NCBI RefSeq assembly: GCF_000003605.2
Contig: NW_003114957.1
Coordinates: 38,776 to 67,740 of the forward strand
Length of the DNA: 28,965 nucleotides
Direction of reading: 5' to 3'
DNA from: Saccoglossus kowalevskii
Taxonomy: Eukaryota > Hemichordata > Enteropneusta > Harrimaniidae
Below the pieces are notes generated by a model. It searched no databases. It saw nothing but the letters and a program-made list of their open reading frames with translations, and was not told the DNA's origin. The position numbers and the translations under genes are program-made. Each line of letters opens with the position of its first letter. Position 1 is the first letter of the stretch. Shown here piece after piece: positions 15,163-27,446 of the stretch.

Positions 15163-17870
15163 GTGGGTAGATGCACAGCGCATTAAATATATGTGCATAC
15201 ACTGATTTCAGCATTTATCTTTAAGACGAATAGTTTATTGTGGCTCCCTTTTCATTTTTAATTGGGTTCACGGCGCCCGTTTGCGACTGTGATTGGCGGG
15301 GGTCGGTAAGGGTCTATTCATAGTATCGAGCATCGGCTTTCATCGACGGAAAAAAAAAAAAGTCTAGTTAAACAGATAACTGATACGGAAAGTGGGTCCC
15401 CAGTGTGATAAACTTGTTATTTTAATTAATGCCAAAGTTATGAACCGGATCTGACAATGATTTTCTCGAAAGCACTAAAAATTGAACATTAACGTTGCGA
15501 GCGACGACTTGATTATCAGATCAAATCAGTCTCCTATGTAACGTTTATTATGAGAGTGTATGTGTTCGTGTTTGCCATGGATGTTTGCCTTCACTGTGGA
15601 TATTTGTGTGACCATTTTAGCTTAACATATTGTCGATGCTGCTCACTCATCAGTAAGATAAAAAAAAAACAAAAAAAACAAAAAACGTTGCGGCTATTAA
15701 ATTTATATATTTATGTGCAACGATTCAATATTAATGTTTCAGAGAAGCCAACTTGTGATATTTTTTTAAATAATCAATAAAATGATTTACAGGCTGATTT
15801 TGCATTCTGAGGTATGCCACTAAATGCAAGATTGATACGCTGCAGTCATTGCAAACTGGTCAAGGAGAACGTGTAGAAAATTTTAAATTGAGAATATTTG
15901 TTTTCCCCCACTGGTACACACAACTACATGTGTTTTTTTTATTTTTTTTTTCAGTAATCTTAATTTTTCTTCATCTATTTAATAAGACATCCAAAACATA
16001 GCTCTTCTGATTTTTGGTGTATTTCGATATTATTTAAACAAATTTGTATCGATATACATATATATATCCAAATAAGCTTTTAATTTCACTTGGGTGGTTT
16101 ATCGCATGTTTTCGTCACTGGGACTTTGATATTAGCATGATCATATTGGAGGGGAACAATGCACCGCTGACGTCAGAATATATTGAGTTGTAGAAAGTAA
16201 TAATTTGTTGCTTAGAAGTGGAACCAATCAGAATCCAGTAAGCTGATTTCTCAAATTGTCCTACACACTCCTCTAACACAATTTTTACTGCATATAGCAC
16301 TAGTTTAATGATAACTATCCTCCCTTTTGCTCCGCTTTAATAAGTCTTTCTATTTAGTAGCAAACAATGGCCAGTCAATGTAGTGTTCTTTTCTTCCGTG
16401 TAAAGGGAAACCCAGTAAATTTGTAATGCATTCAGAACCCATTCTTGGCAATTGCAAGCTCTTAGCCGACCGACTGACTCATTCATTCACTAGCATTGAT
16501 CGGTATGTCAGTATTATATATACAAATAACATTCCCGTTGTGGAAATAAAAATAGAAAAACAAAACAAAAAATAATATTCATTTCCTCACAAGAAGTTTG
16601 CATTTACTCTGTTCAACATTTTTTGTGCTTTTAAATTATTATTTTTTTTTTTCATTTTAGTAATATTTTTCTCTGATTTAATGACATATGTTTCTGGTGC
16701 TTGATTGCCTCATAGCTCTACACTGTTTAATAATACTTGGGGTCCATGCAGGATATCTGCCCATTAGTTTTTAATGTGTCTGTATATTGTATATACTTTA
16801 TTGGGCATACACCAAGGTGGCTCTATCGATATACCAGCCACCTAAATCAATAGTAATCTTAAATTGCATACTTTTTATGCAAAAAAAAACTACATGCATG
16901 AGAGGCCGAGCAGTGTGAGGGGAGGTTATTGTTTCTTATCCAATGATCAAATGTTATTGATCATTGAAGCTGTATACTTCGCTGAAGTCATTATGCTTCT
17001 TGGAATTAAAATTTCTCTGAAGTCATTTTATCATGTTATTGTTTTAAACCTATTTTCAGTTCTGAGATTTAGTGTGATGCCAGTCACCTCTTATGAATTT
17101 AGTTCGTGGTTAAGTATTTTTTTTCAGAATGTATTTTTAAATTACATCTTGTGATTTAATTGTTGTGAGATTTGGAGGTGCCTGCATGTTTGTGATATGT
17201 GCGTGTGTGAACGAAGTGCATACACCTTGTTACCGATTGCTTGTCGTACATAAAATACTCCATTCTGATTGCTTAATTGTTAAGTGCTAGATGATTGGAC
17301 GTTTAATTCAATTGTGCTTCTTAAGCTTCTCGTATGTATATTTCACAAGATGTATCGTTCATGGAAGCTGATACGTCCTGTGCTGTCTGTTCTACGCTCA
17401 ACACATCTACGCTTAAACATTTTCATTTGTTTCTGTCCCTGTAGTGGGAAGCCATTTTGAAAAGGGTATGCCTTAAACGCTTGATACGTAACATAACGGA
17501 ACTGCTGATTGGTTGGTTTCTATTTCAAGAACATTAGTATGAATTGTGTCTTTTTGAAAATTAGGCCGATGCCCATTATGGTCTGGGGGTACTAATGTAT
17601 AATTTTCCCCAAGGGCAAGGCTTGAAACTAACTGTTGCTACAAGACACACACACAGACTGCCTCTTAGTGTCTCTGACACCCTGTACACAACTGACACAA
17701 CTGATGATAAATAATGTTCACTCTTTTTAATGTTTTTATTTTGTACAAACCACTTTTGCTTTCATAACAACTAATGATATGCTAATTTGCATTTGAATTA
17801 AACCAGACAGATTATATTAAACTAGCAATGGTTTGGAAATTGCATTACCAAATAATATGAACAAACTTAC

Positions 17871-17890
17871 AATGAATGAATGAATGAATG
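17871..17890. repeat. (AATG)n microsatellite
   Basis: Five uninterrupted copies of AATG. Confidence 0.85.
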
Positions 17891-20800
17891 CCTCGTAATT
17901 TCTAGTTGTGCTCATATGTTGAATATTAGTGCAACTTTTCCGAGCTAACCCCTTCCCAAAAAATTCCTAGTGCCTGAGCCATGCCATAGAATATTTATCT
18001 ATTTATTGTTCTTTAACGCTTTGTTATCTTTTGTTTGATGCTTAGCAGTTGCCACAATATTCATCATACTGTGTTTCTCGAGCTGAATCAAAATCACAAT
18101 GACTACATCGACAAAAAACAACTGCATTGGGTTTGTTTCATCAACTGTTCATAATAAATTATGGCTAATTGTGATATTTGAGGTAATTACTAGGAAATCT
18201 TGTTTACTTGTCATCAGTATATGGTTCTATAAACAGCTTTAGATAATTATGCACACTGAGATTCACGCTGTTTTCTTCTCAAAGTAGGTGTCTGATTACT
18301 GTTTTGTGCACTCCCCTATTTCATTCTTGCGTTTCCTGCAGCCCTCAGGGCTGGTTTCGGTTTAGCCGGAGTAATATGATCAACTCTCAGTGATTTTAAT
18401 GTAAAATTACTACCATTGTAATAAATAACATTACCTTATTTATTCCGAAGGCGAAAAGTTTGAAGTGTTGTCGTCTGAGATTTTTATGTTTCTGCACATG
18501 TTCTGTTCGTGCAAGAGGGTGCTGAAATTTGTATTTCATACTAGAGGTATGAGGGCATTCAGGCATGGATTTGTTTCCTGTGCTTTTGTTAAGTGGCAGA
18601 TGGCGAGAGATTATCTTTTTCTATGATATCATGGAGGGGAGGGACTGGTGTTGCAAGTTGATTAGAAGGGGGTCTGGTAAGATGTTTGCGGTTTGTTCAG
18701 TGACTACGTTTCAGGGTGTTGGATTTGTTGATTGACAGTATAGTATGCCTTGGGCAACACATCAATACCTGGATGCATCGGAGCAGGTCCTGGCAAGTTA
18801 ACAAAGTTAGTGTTAATTATTAGGACATATAAATACAATTTAGGGTATTTTATAATGAAGGGCTTAATTTAGTGAACAAGATAAAGCCGAATTTTTGTGA
18901 TATTTTGCATCATTTATGTTGATTGGTATGCAAAATAAGAGAGATTGAATTTTTCCAGCAAAATGTTTTTATAATTATTTAAAAATACTGACACATAGAA
19001 TTGGGAGTCATCTACTATATAAATATTAGCTTGTATTCATCAACACAAATTGATCAGCTGGTTACTGCGCTCTACTGTATGTCAACATATACATGTACAG
19101 CAACTACATTGCGGTCACGCCCAATTTATCATTGGTTACATTTCTACATCCCTCATTCTCTGATCTTCCTGTTTCATACTGTCTATATATAATATCCTAT
19201 TATAGATGGACATGGCCAACTCATATAAATACGAAAAATGTGATAGCACTACAAATACTTTAAATTTTTCTGAGAAAAAGATTTCATAAAAAGTTGGGGG
19301 TATTCGAACACGTTCCCATGGAAACAATATTGAGATTTCCCCTCAGCATTAAATCCTACTCTGTCAGCCATTTTGAAAAGAAAATTGATCGAAATATAGT
19401 TACTAATTTAAAAAATGGCAGTCCTCAAAACAGTATACTGAGTTACACACACATAGCGATGTATCCCTTAATAAACTGAAAATAACTGTAATTGAGCCAT
19501 TCGCATATGTTATATAGTAGTTATATAGTATAGTTTTTTTTTTTGCAGGATCCCTGCTTTAACTTGTATCTTGTATGCTTATATTTTGTCAATTTATATT
19601 TTATGCAAGCTTGTGTAGCTTTATAAAAAAAAATTCCAATAAATGGTGAAAACAAATATTTCACACAAATACATTACCCTTAAAGACAAGCCAAAAACAG
19701 AATCAGTTCCACTAACAGCCAACATAAAATCAGTCGATAAAAAAAAAAACATAAACTAGTGTATATTCACGCATCATATTACTTACTAACAATGTAAATT
19801 TAATATACTTGTTTTCTGATTCTGTCTGCACCTTTGATGTTAATTTATCATAATGTAATATTGGTGGCAAATTAACATCCTAATCTAAAGCAGCAATATG
19901 GCTTTCATGGGAATATGACAAAATTGCCTTTGATGGTACAATGTTAATCAGGTTGGCTGCAACAAGAACCGAGATTTGAGTGTGCTAATCCCGTGCCATT
20001 CATTATCTCTGTCACTCAATTCGTTTAAGTATACAATCATCTGCCTCGTGTGCTTTCTGTTTTGTTTTTTTTCATTTCGGTTGTCGTAATGAGTACCACA
20101 AGGTATATTTTATCAGCCTGTTTACCCCATTAAATGAGCTCCATAGATCTCTACATAATCCTCTTTCAGGTATGGAGAATTTAGGTCGACATGAAAAAAA
20201 AAAATGAAATGTCGGAAAAACGTACTTATAATGAAATTCTACTACTAATGCATATGGGAGCTTGCCGTTGCAATTTGCATGTTGAGGGAAATGAGCTCAA
20301 CAGTCAGTTCTTTTTATATCATAATTACGCATCATTTCGGGTTGTATAATCTGTCAGTGTTTTTTATCTGCACATAGCTACGCTCTTATTATTGTTTTTT
20401 TTAAATCTCATCAATTTAAATAGTCTGATTTATTAAACGTGAAATCCCATGGGGAATTTTTAATAAATGTGCATGTACAAATGTATGTTGAGTAAGAAAT
20501 TTAGTTTTACTAATGCTTGAATAACAGAATTTTTTTTTTTTTAATTAATCACTAAATCTAATTTATACTGATGTAATTTTAATTCATATTAATTATTTTT
20601 GTCAATTTTATAAATTGTGCAGCCAGGCAGGGAGCAACTGCCGTCTTCATTGTTTCAATCTGTGTTTTTTCTGAAGGTTACCTACTGGCAATTTGATTTT
20701 TCACTGTGGTTGCACTGTCTCTTGGCCCCTGTCCCTGACCTCCATTTCCTTTACTGAGGGGTTGAATATTATAAACTATTAGAGGGAGAGGAGTTAGAAT

Positions 20801-21057
20801 TAGGCAATTTTTAGACAGAAAATAAAATGATATTGGGAAATTCACAGAACAAATTAAATAAATATTTGATAGCGAAATGAAAATAAAAAAATTTGCACAG
20901 TTTTTCTAGTACCAGAGATTTTAATATTCAAACCAAAACGTGGTATTCAAGGACATACGTACAGCATGTAACATATGCAATATTGTTGCTGCCATGGGGT
21001 ACAGACAGGGGACCATTCTCCAGCTGTTCAGTTCCTTTTTGCATGTGCTCAGAATAA

Positions 21058-21092
21058 AATATACTTTGTTATCTTGCTCCGAGGCACAGTGA
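21058..21092. repeat. Dispersed repeat fragment, copy 1
   Basis: ACTTTGTTATCTTGCTCC followed by GAGGCACAGTG closely matches a segment at about 22450-22478 (ACTTTATCTTGTTGC then GAGGCACAGTG). The shared core is about 28 bases with a small gap. The full element boundaries are not evident. Confidence 0.4.
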
Positions 21093-22216
21093 TCTAGATT
21101 AAGGATGATGATGATCTAGAAGGGGGTCGGGGAAGTTAGTTTCCTGCCATATAAGGGTTTAATGTATCCATCATACTAAATTCATTCTTTAATTGGTCAT
21201 TTCTGACCTGCACATAGGCCAAGTAAAATAAATATGTTATTTTCAGTAAGTCCCTAAAAAAATAAAATACTGGTTATGGAGGCAGGGATTTATATGTAAT
21301 TATATTTTTATTTTTTTATTTTTTCAGTGAGTGTTACATAACATAACTACAGATGTTAGTTTTCAGAATATATTTTTCTAATACAACTACTGTGTTTGTT
21401 CTATTAGAACCGCATCTTCTTTGGTAGAACATGTAAACCAGAAATTGTATTTGTTGTATACTGAATCATTAAAATATTACTTATTTTGACCAAAAAAAAC
21501 ACTTTTTTAGTCCCCATTTAAATGAAGTTTGAAACAGGGACTTAAAATTTAGCCTCTGTCTGTCCTTCTGCAGTCATATTTTAGAACTGTCTGGACCAAA
21601 TCCAATTGTTCGTTGCATGCGTCTAGTACTTTATGTGGGACATATGCACATACATGTACGATGGTTTAGTGATTTGATCCAAGATTGTCAACTGTCAGCC
21701 ATCTTGTTTTTTGAAAATGTACTATATTGGAAATCCTTTGTCAGTTTTTGTTCTAATGTGGTACACATATTATATATGTTAGGATACATGACGATTCGTA
21801 GTCAGATCAGAAACCTTGACTGGAAAACATCATGTTTTTTGCAAATTATTAATTTTGTATTATTTCATATTTTGTCTCTTACGTCATTCCAAAGATTGCA
21901 TTAAATGTTCATAGTCAAAAAATCAACATAATAAAAAAATGCAAATGTACATTTGATCATATGTCACTTAGGTACACGTTCATGTTTGACTTTAATAAGC
22001 TTTGATCTCAATAAATTGTAAAAGTGCTTTAATTTCCCATCATGCAATTTGTTTAGAAAGTGTGTCATTTGGAAATAACAAATAAATTGGCTGATGATTA
22101 TGAGACATGCACTTTACTTGAGTTTGAATGCAAAAATTGAATAAATATGAGAAATAGCAAATAGAAGTATAAAGTTTTGTGACCATATATTAGATTGCAA
22201 ATTTAGAAGTCATGTA

Positions 22217-22240
22217 TTAAATAAATAAATAAATAAATAT
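22217..22240. repeat. (AAAT)n microsatellite
   Basis: About five to six near-perfect copies of AAAT in AT-rich flanks. Confidence 0.85.
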
Positions 22241-22448
22241 GATTTTGTTGTTACTAGATTAGTCTATTATTCACTCTCAATTATTGACCATACACTGCAC
22301 ATTCAGCCAGAAACAATTTTCCTGGTCACATGACAAGTGATTTGCATATCCAATTTGATTGTATATATATATTATGCAAGTAGCAATAGTAAACATTTCA
22401 ATTTGTGATTGGATAACAGACTTTCAGCCATCTTGTATTTGCCCCTAT

Positions 22449-22480
22449 TACTTTATCTTGTTGCGAGGCACAGTGCAACT
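22449..22480. repeat. Dispersed repeat fragment, copy 2
   Basis: Second copy of the GAGGCACAGTG-containing repeat found at 21058-21092. It is preceded by CAGCCATCTTGTATTTG; a similar CAGCCATCTTGTTTTTTG occurs at about 21698, so these short blocks may belong to one interspersed family. Confidence 0.4.
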
Positions 22481-24848
22481 TCTTGTATAGGATGTATTAT
22501 TAAAAATAAAAAACTTAATCTAAATTAAGTAAACTCAACATTACTTTATTCATTTATTATAATTAGAAGTGGTTGCCGCTTCCATCTTTCGTACGGCACT
22601 GAGAACCTTCGAAAGGTGTATAGTTAATGTAATTGTCGTTTATCATGACCCGTTCGCAATGAGATTTATTCTTGCACGTTTTACGATTCTGTTATTATTG
22701 TGAATTGCTTTACCGTCTTACTCAATTTTTTTTCAACCTTTTCTTGGAGATGAGACCGGCAACTACAGTACATACGATATAATATTGCAATTATTTCCTG
22801 CTTTGAAGTGGTACGTACTTGAGCCCTGAATCTCATTCTTACTCGTCTTGAGTTTTCCGGTAATACCGCAAACCCCTTTACTTCTTAGGAGTCAGTCTAC
22901 AATTTATTACATCTGCTGCTATTTTGTTTTTCATAGAATTATTTCCATTCATCAACTTTAAAACATTTTTCAGTGTGTTTCTGAATAATTATTATTGATA
23001 GTTTTTTTTTTGGTGTCTGCCTGTTATAAAAAAAAAAAAATGCAACATTTGATAATTTGAGGAAGAAGAAGCAAATAAACTTGCTCTTGCCCTAGTAACG
23101 CATTTTGCACTTGACACATCTGTTAAATTGAAGTATCTTGATTAGTTATCGAAGTTTAAACGATTTTGTCATGGCAATACATTTGAACGTGTGATACTTT
23201 ATTCACGAACATGCACACATTTGATCCAATCATGGGCTGCAGCTGATTTACAATGAAATTGACCAGACACAGCTCTGGCACAGGAAATATTGGAGCGTAT
23301 AAAAACACATTTTGATTTGGTAATACATACAAAATTAATCACGCGTTATCAGGCATTTTTGTCAGAGGTTGGCAAAAGTATATCACGAACCCCAATTAAC
23401 TAACATGAGAAATATGCATGTATGCAAATATTGTTAAGGTTTAAGTTAGTATGAAGACTGCTCACTGTTTGCATATGTGACATACTTGTAACAAAAACAC
23501 TGAGAACCCAACGCTCAGATGCTGTCTTCATGAAATCAAACGAGTTATACATTCTCTGAATGCATGAAAAGCTTTCAGAGCTGCAGCTCGATCATCAGAA
23601 AACTCTCATTGTCATTGGCACAGGATGGATATTCGACTTTCAGTGGCTGTGTTCAAATGTTTCCCATTAGCTGTAGTCACAATTGTCTGCCTAGCTGTTT
23701 GTAAATAAACTTTTGTTCAGTGATTCAAAATTGTTTTTTTTAAATTGTTCAATCATTTCAGACATAAGTGTTTTCAGTTAAATTTAGTGTTTTACACCCA
23801 AAACATGGCAAATAATGGTAAATGACCAGAATTGTCATTTTGGACAAAAAATCTAATTTTGAGACAAGTGAATCTCTTGTTATATAATACATTGTATATT
23901 ACTTCAATCTGTTGGCTATATCATATTATGTATGTCTCAGCACTAAATGATGCTCATTTGCATAATATGCGACTATTGACCCCCTTCTCTTTTGTTTTGT
24001 AATCTAATTCAAGATGACCTTAGGGTGTCCAATTTAAGGCTAAAAATTCATCAACATCAAGAAATTCTTGAACTTGAATCTATAAATTGAACGTAATAGT
24101 AATATGGTGCATGTCATTTTTTTTTTAGCTTCAAAATGCTTGACTTAGTGGCCATTCAATGAATGATGTTCCAATGACATTCTCTGACATGCCTTGAACC
24201 GATCAGATTATATTACGTCATATCACATATATGCACATGCATTTATTATGTCATCCTATTAAAGATGGCTGAATGTAATCTATTTTAAAACTAAAAATGT
24301 ATCAAAATCCACCATTCTGGAACTGGATCAATTCTTCTAACTTAACACATATATTATACAGATGTACATGTACATCAGTCAAGTTCTGATTCAAAATGGC
24401 TGACTGGTTTCAGTTTTCTTTACTATTGTATGGTGGTGACTATAAATCTGTAGTTATTTTCAGTCCTATAATTCATTTCTAGTAGCGTACATACTCCTTG
24501 CTGCAAAGTAAACTGGAGTAGAGTGAAGTTCATTAAGAGCCTTATGTCGATAAAACAATAGATATGAACAGATAGTAATGAAAACCATACTTTTGAATTC
24601 CCTGTTATTTGCCTCAACCACTCAGGTATAGATGCTTGTATACAGCTGTTCTTCATTTTTTTTTTATAGAACCATTCAATTAGCCTGGCCCTAATGTTAC
24701 ACCCAATACAAACATTTGTATCCATATGCCACATAGGTTTGTTTGTTTTATTGTCAGTACATGCTGTGTTTATTTTTTTTTTCATGGCCTTCCTTGAATT
24801 CTCAATCTGGAATTATTACATGTAATGCTTAAACTCAAATATTGTCAG

Positions 24849-24864
24849 CCCCCCCCCCCCCCCC
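24849..24864. repeat. Poly-C tract, 16 bases
   Basis: An uninterrupted run of 16 C, followed by a pyrimidine-rich stretch (TTCCCTCCTCC). A run of 15 C also occurs at 1266-1280. Confidence 0.9.
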
Positions 24865-26570
24865 TTCCCTCCTCCTTATGATCACATAAGGGTTAGTGAA
24901 TAATGTTTTTATGGTTTACATTTGGCCATCAAGTCCTGCTCTGAAATACTGCTAAATTGGCTTTCTTGTCTGTCTGTCTATTACATGGTCTAGCCACCTA
25001 AATTTCTATACATGTACATGTGTACTGTGTCACTGACTGCTGAATTGATCAGTTTGATTAATTCTTTCAAACCTTGCCCATTATTTTCAATGGTCCATCC
25101 CTTCAAAATTTCATAGAAAACGCTGGGTTATTATCTTCCAATCTTTGATAAAATTATTCTCAGACTGACTTGCCCACATATTTTGCAATGATTTAATCAA
25201 GACCGGGTATGCTGGACCTAACACCTATGAGTTTTTAATTTGATTTCTACGACAGATACGTCATAAAATTACAGGGTCTCTACTCTCATATATTTATTCG
25301 CTCCAGGATTCCATTTTTCTGTCAACCTCCCTCCCTCCCTCTTCTTGTTTTTATTCAGAATATTGATGCTTGTACATGTACCTCCAAGAGTTAGAATTTT
25401 TTCTCAAGCATTTTGTTTGCAATGCGTTAATTGATTGTGTTTGGTGACCCACCATTATATTCTGCTCGTGGCTAGTGTTTCAAGAAATCAATTTAATTGT
25501 CTTGCTCTGCCTCCACTCATCAGGGAGATCAGGAATTGCAGGATTACCAGCACTTTCTCAAGGTCACTGTCTTGCGATATCAACCCATACAGTTATAAAT
25601 CCCTGTGGTATGATTGGTTTGTGTGAATGTAATTTGATTTTTGACTGCTTCTCAGTTAAGTGTCGTTGAATAACATCAGTTTTTGGCCATAATAATATAA
25701 TAATCACAGCGTGTTTAATAAATCACTTGTGAGATGTGATGTTAATTTGTTGACTGTTTGGTTAATGACCATTTATAATTAAAACAATCTGGAAGAAAAG
25801 CTGCAGAACAGCTTTGTCGTGAAGGCTAAATATCTCCTAAAATGTATCCACTGATATATATGTTATTTTTCTCAGAAGTTGCTTTGGTTATACATGCTAC
25901 ATGCAAAGACAAAGATAAAGCACTCATCAGAAACAAATCCTGTAAGTTTTGGTAATTTTTTCCGCAAATCTAAGATGGCGGCCAAACCGTGTGACTTATC
26001 CAAATTATTTAATTTTGTTAATGATTAATAATGTGGATCTCATTATTTTCAAATTGCAGACTAATCTTAAATTTTGAATTAATTTTAAAGATTCAATTTT
26101 ATTTTACCTCGTATGCCTTCAATACTTTCAGTATATGGGAGTTATTTCTCAGATTATTTTGGATTAATATCTATGTTTTACCTTTAGTTTTTGCTTCCAA
26201 TAACTTAATTCTAGACATAGTTTTTTTTATCTGAAGTATGAAAATAGTTTTCAAAATTACTCTTGTGTTGTATATAAAGTTGCTTTTAATTTAATTGATG
26301 ACAAAATGTCGTCATGAGTGTAATTAATGCTTATATTCTAATGGTAGTTGCTTGTGCACCATTTTTCTTCTTTTAAATTTACCGATGTTACAAAAAGCAA
26401 AAAAAAGTTGAGGGGTAGAAGGTAAGAGGGTTAGAATCAATCACTGAGAATACATTCATACATGTAGAAGCCTTATGTTGTCTTTGTAAAGAATTGCTAG
26501 ATTAAATTTCTTCAATATTAATTTCATGCGCTAGTATGTTCCAATATTATCGAGCCCTGGATTGATCCGG

Positions 26571-26607
26571 GAGAGAGAGAGAGACAGTGAGACAGAGGGG
26601 GAGAGGG
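26571..26607. repeat. GA-rich simple repeat
   Basis: GAGAGAGAGAGAGA continues into a purine-rich stretch interrupted by single C and T bases. Confidence 0.85.
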
Positions 26608-26865
26608 ATGTTTATTAAAACAGCTTCTGGGATTATTAAAATTCCATTCGTCAGTTCACTTTTTCTATATTCTCCCAGCATTAATATATTTCATACTGTG
26701 ACCTAGTTTGCTACTGCCCCGTACTTGTTGTTTTGCAACACACACAACCACGTACCACCCCTATATAATATTAAAATACCAAATGACGTCACTAACAATA
26801 CAAAATCAAATATTTTTATTTTTGATCTGTTAGAATTACTGTAACGTTATCTAAAATAAAATTAG

Positions 26866-26887
26866 TAATAATAATAAATAAATAAAT
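26866..26887. repeat. AT-rich ATA/AATA microsatellite
   Basis: ATAATAATA followed by AATAAATAAAT, a compound simple repeat. Confidence 0.8.
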
Positions 26888-27446
26888 ACCACCTTGATGG
26901 ATAGCTCTTAAAACAGATTAATGAGAAAAGAAATATAGAAACGTTTAATATATTAAAAAAAAAGCATGATTGTATCATGAGCGATTATAACAGAGTAAAT
27001 TGGGACCCCAGATTGCTGATTTATGAAAGTAGACATTCATCTTTACCCTTCGATAAGTGCATGTAACATATCAAACTTGATAGGCGATTATTTGTATGTT
27101 GTATTTTTTCTGAATTCTTTTTATTCTGCATTCATAACATGTATTAATGCGAACTGCCTGTGTTGTCATATTTTTTTTTTGTAGAAAGATGAATACAATC
27201 GCAATATTTGCGCTAATTTCAAAGATATTAATAGTCTTTTGTTGTTAAGTACTTAAGTGTGATATTTTGGCATGTATTGATCGTTTACGAGCCTTTATGA
27301 CATTAATAAATGACATAATAGTGAGAATGAAACTATTGTAACGTTCTATGTCGGGAGGGCTTTTTTGTATCACTATTACACGTAATGGAACTCCACAATG
27401 TCTGACATACTTTTCAATGCATTATGGGTAATGTCATGGCGACATG

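Larger units (their letters stand above)
15163..27446 (+). other. Long AT-rich non-coding stretch, possibly the first intron of the candidate gene
   Basis: Over 12 kb contain only short open frames with no recognisable domains. Visible content is simple-sequence DNA, short palindromes and a few dispersed repeat fragments. If the exon at 15070-15162 is real, this is intron on the + strand; otherwise it is intergenic. Confidence 0.4.

Noticed and set aside
20625-20676. Possible exon after GTGCAG reading PGREQLPSSLFQSVFFLK, continuing the 15162 exon in phase 0
   Set aside because: The acceptor is acceptable and the frame is open, but the donor GTTACC is weak and the peptide is not recognisable. 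Without transcripts it is not supportable.
22567-22614. Possible short exon ending CTTCGAAAG|GTGTAT (CRFHLSYGTENLRK)
   Set aside because: Poor acceptor (no pyrimidine tract) and no family match; kept only as something to test with RNA-seq.
24423-24785. 120-codon minus-strand open frame
   Set aside because: No motif or family resemblance and it starts in a poly-A/T tract; looks like random AT-rich sequence.
15163-27446. tRNA or other small structured RNA genes
   Set aside because: I looked for tRNA B-box-like GGTTCGAATCC and found none here or elsewhere in the window. A tRNAscan/Infernal run would be the decisive test.
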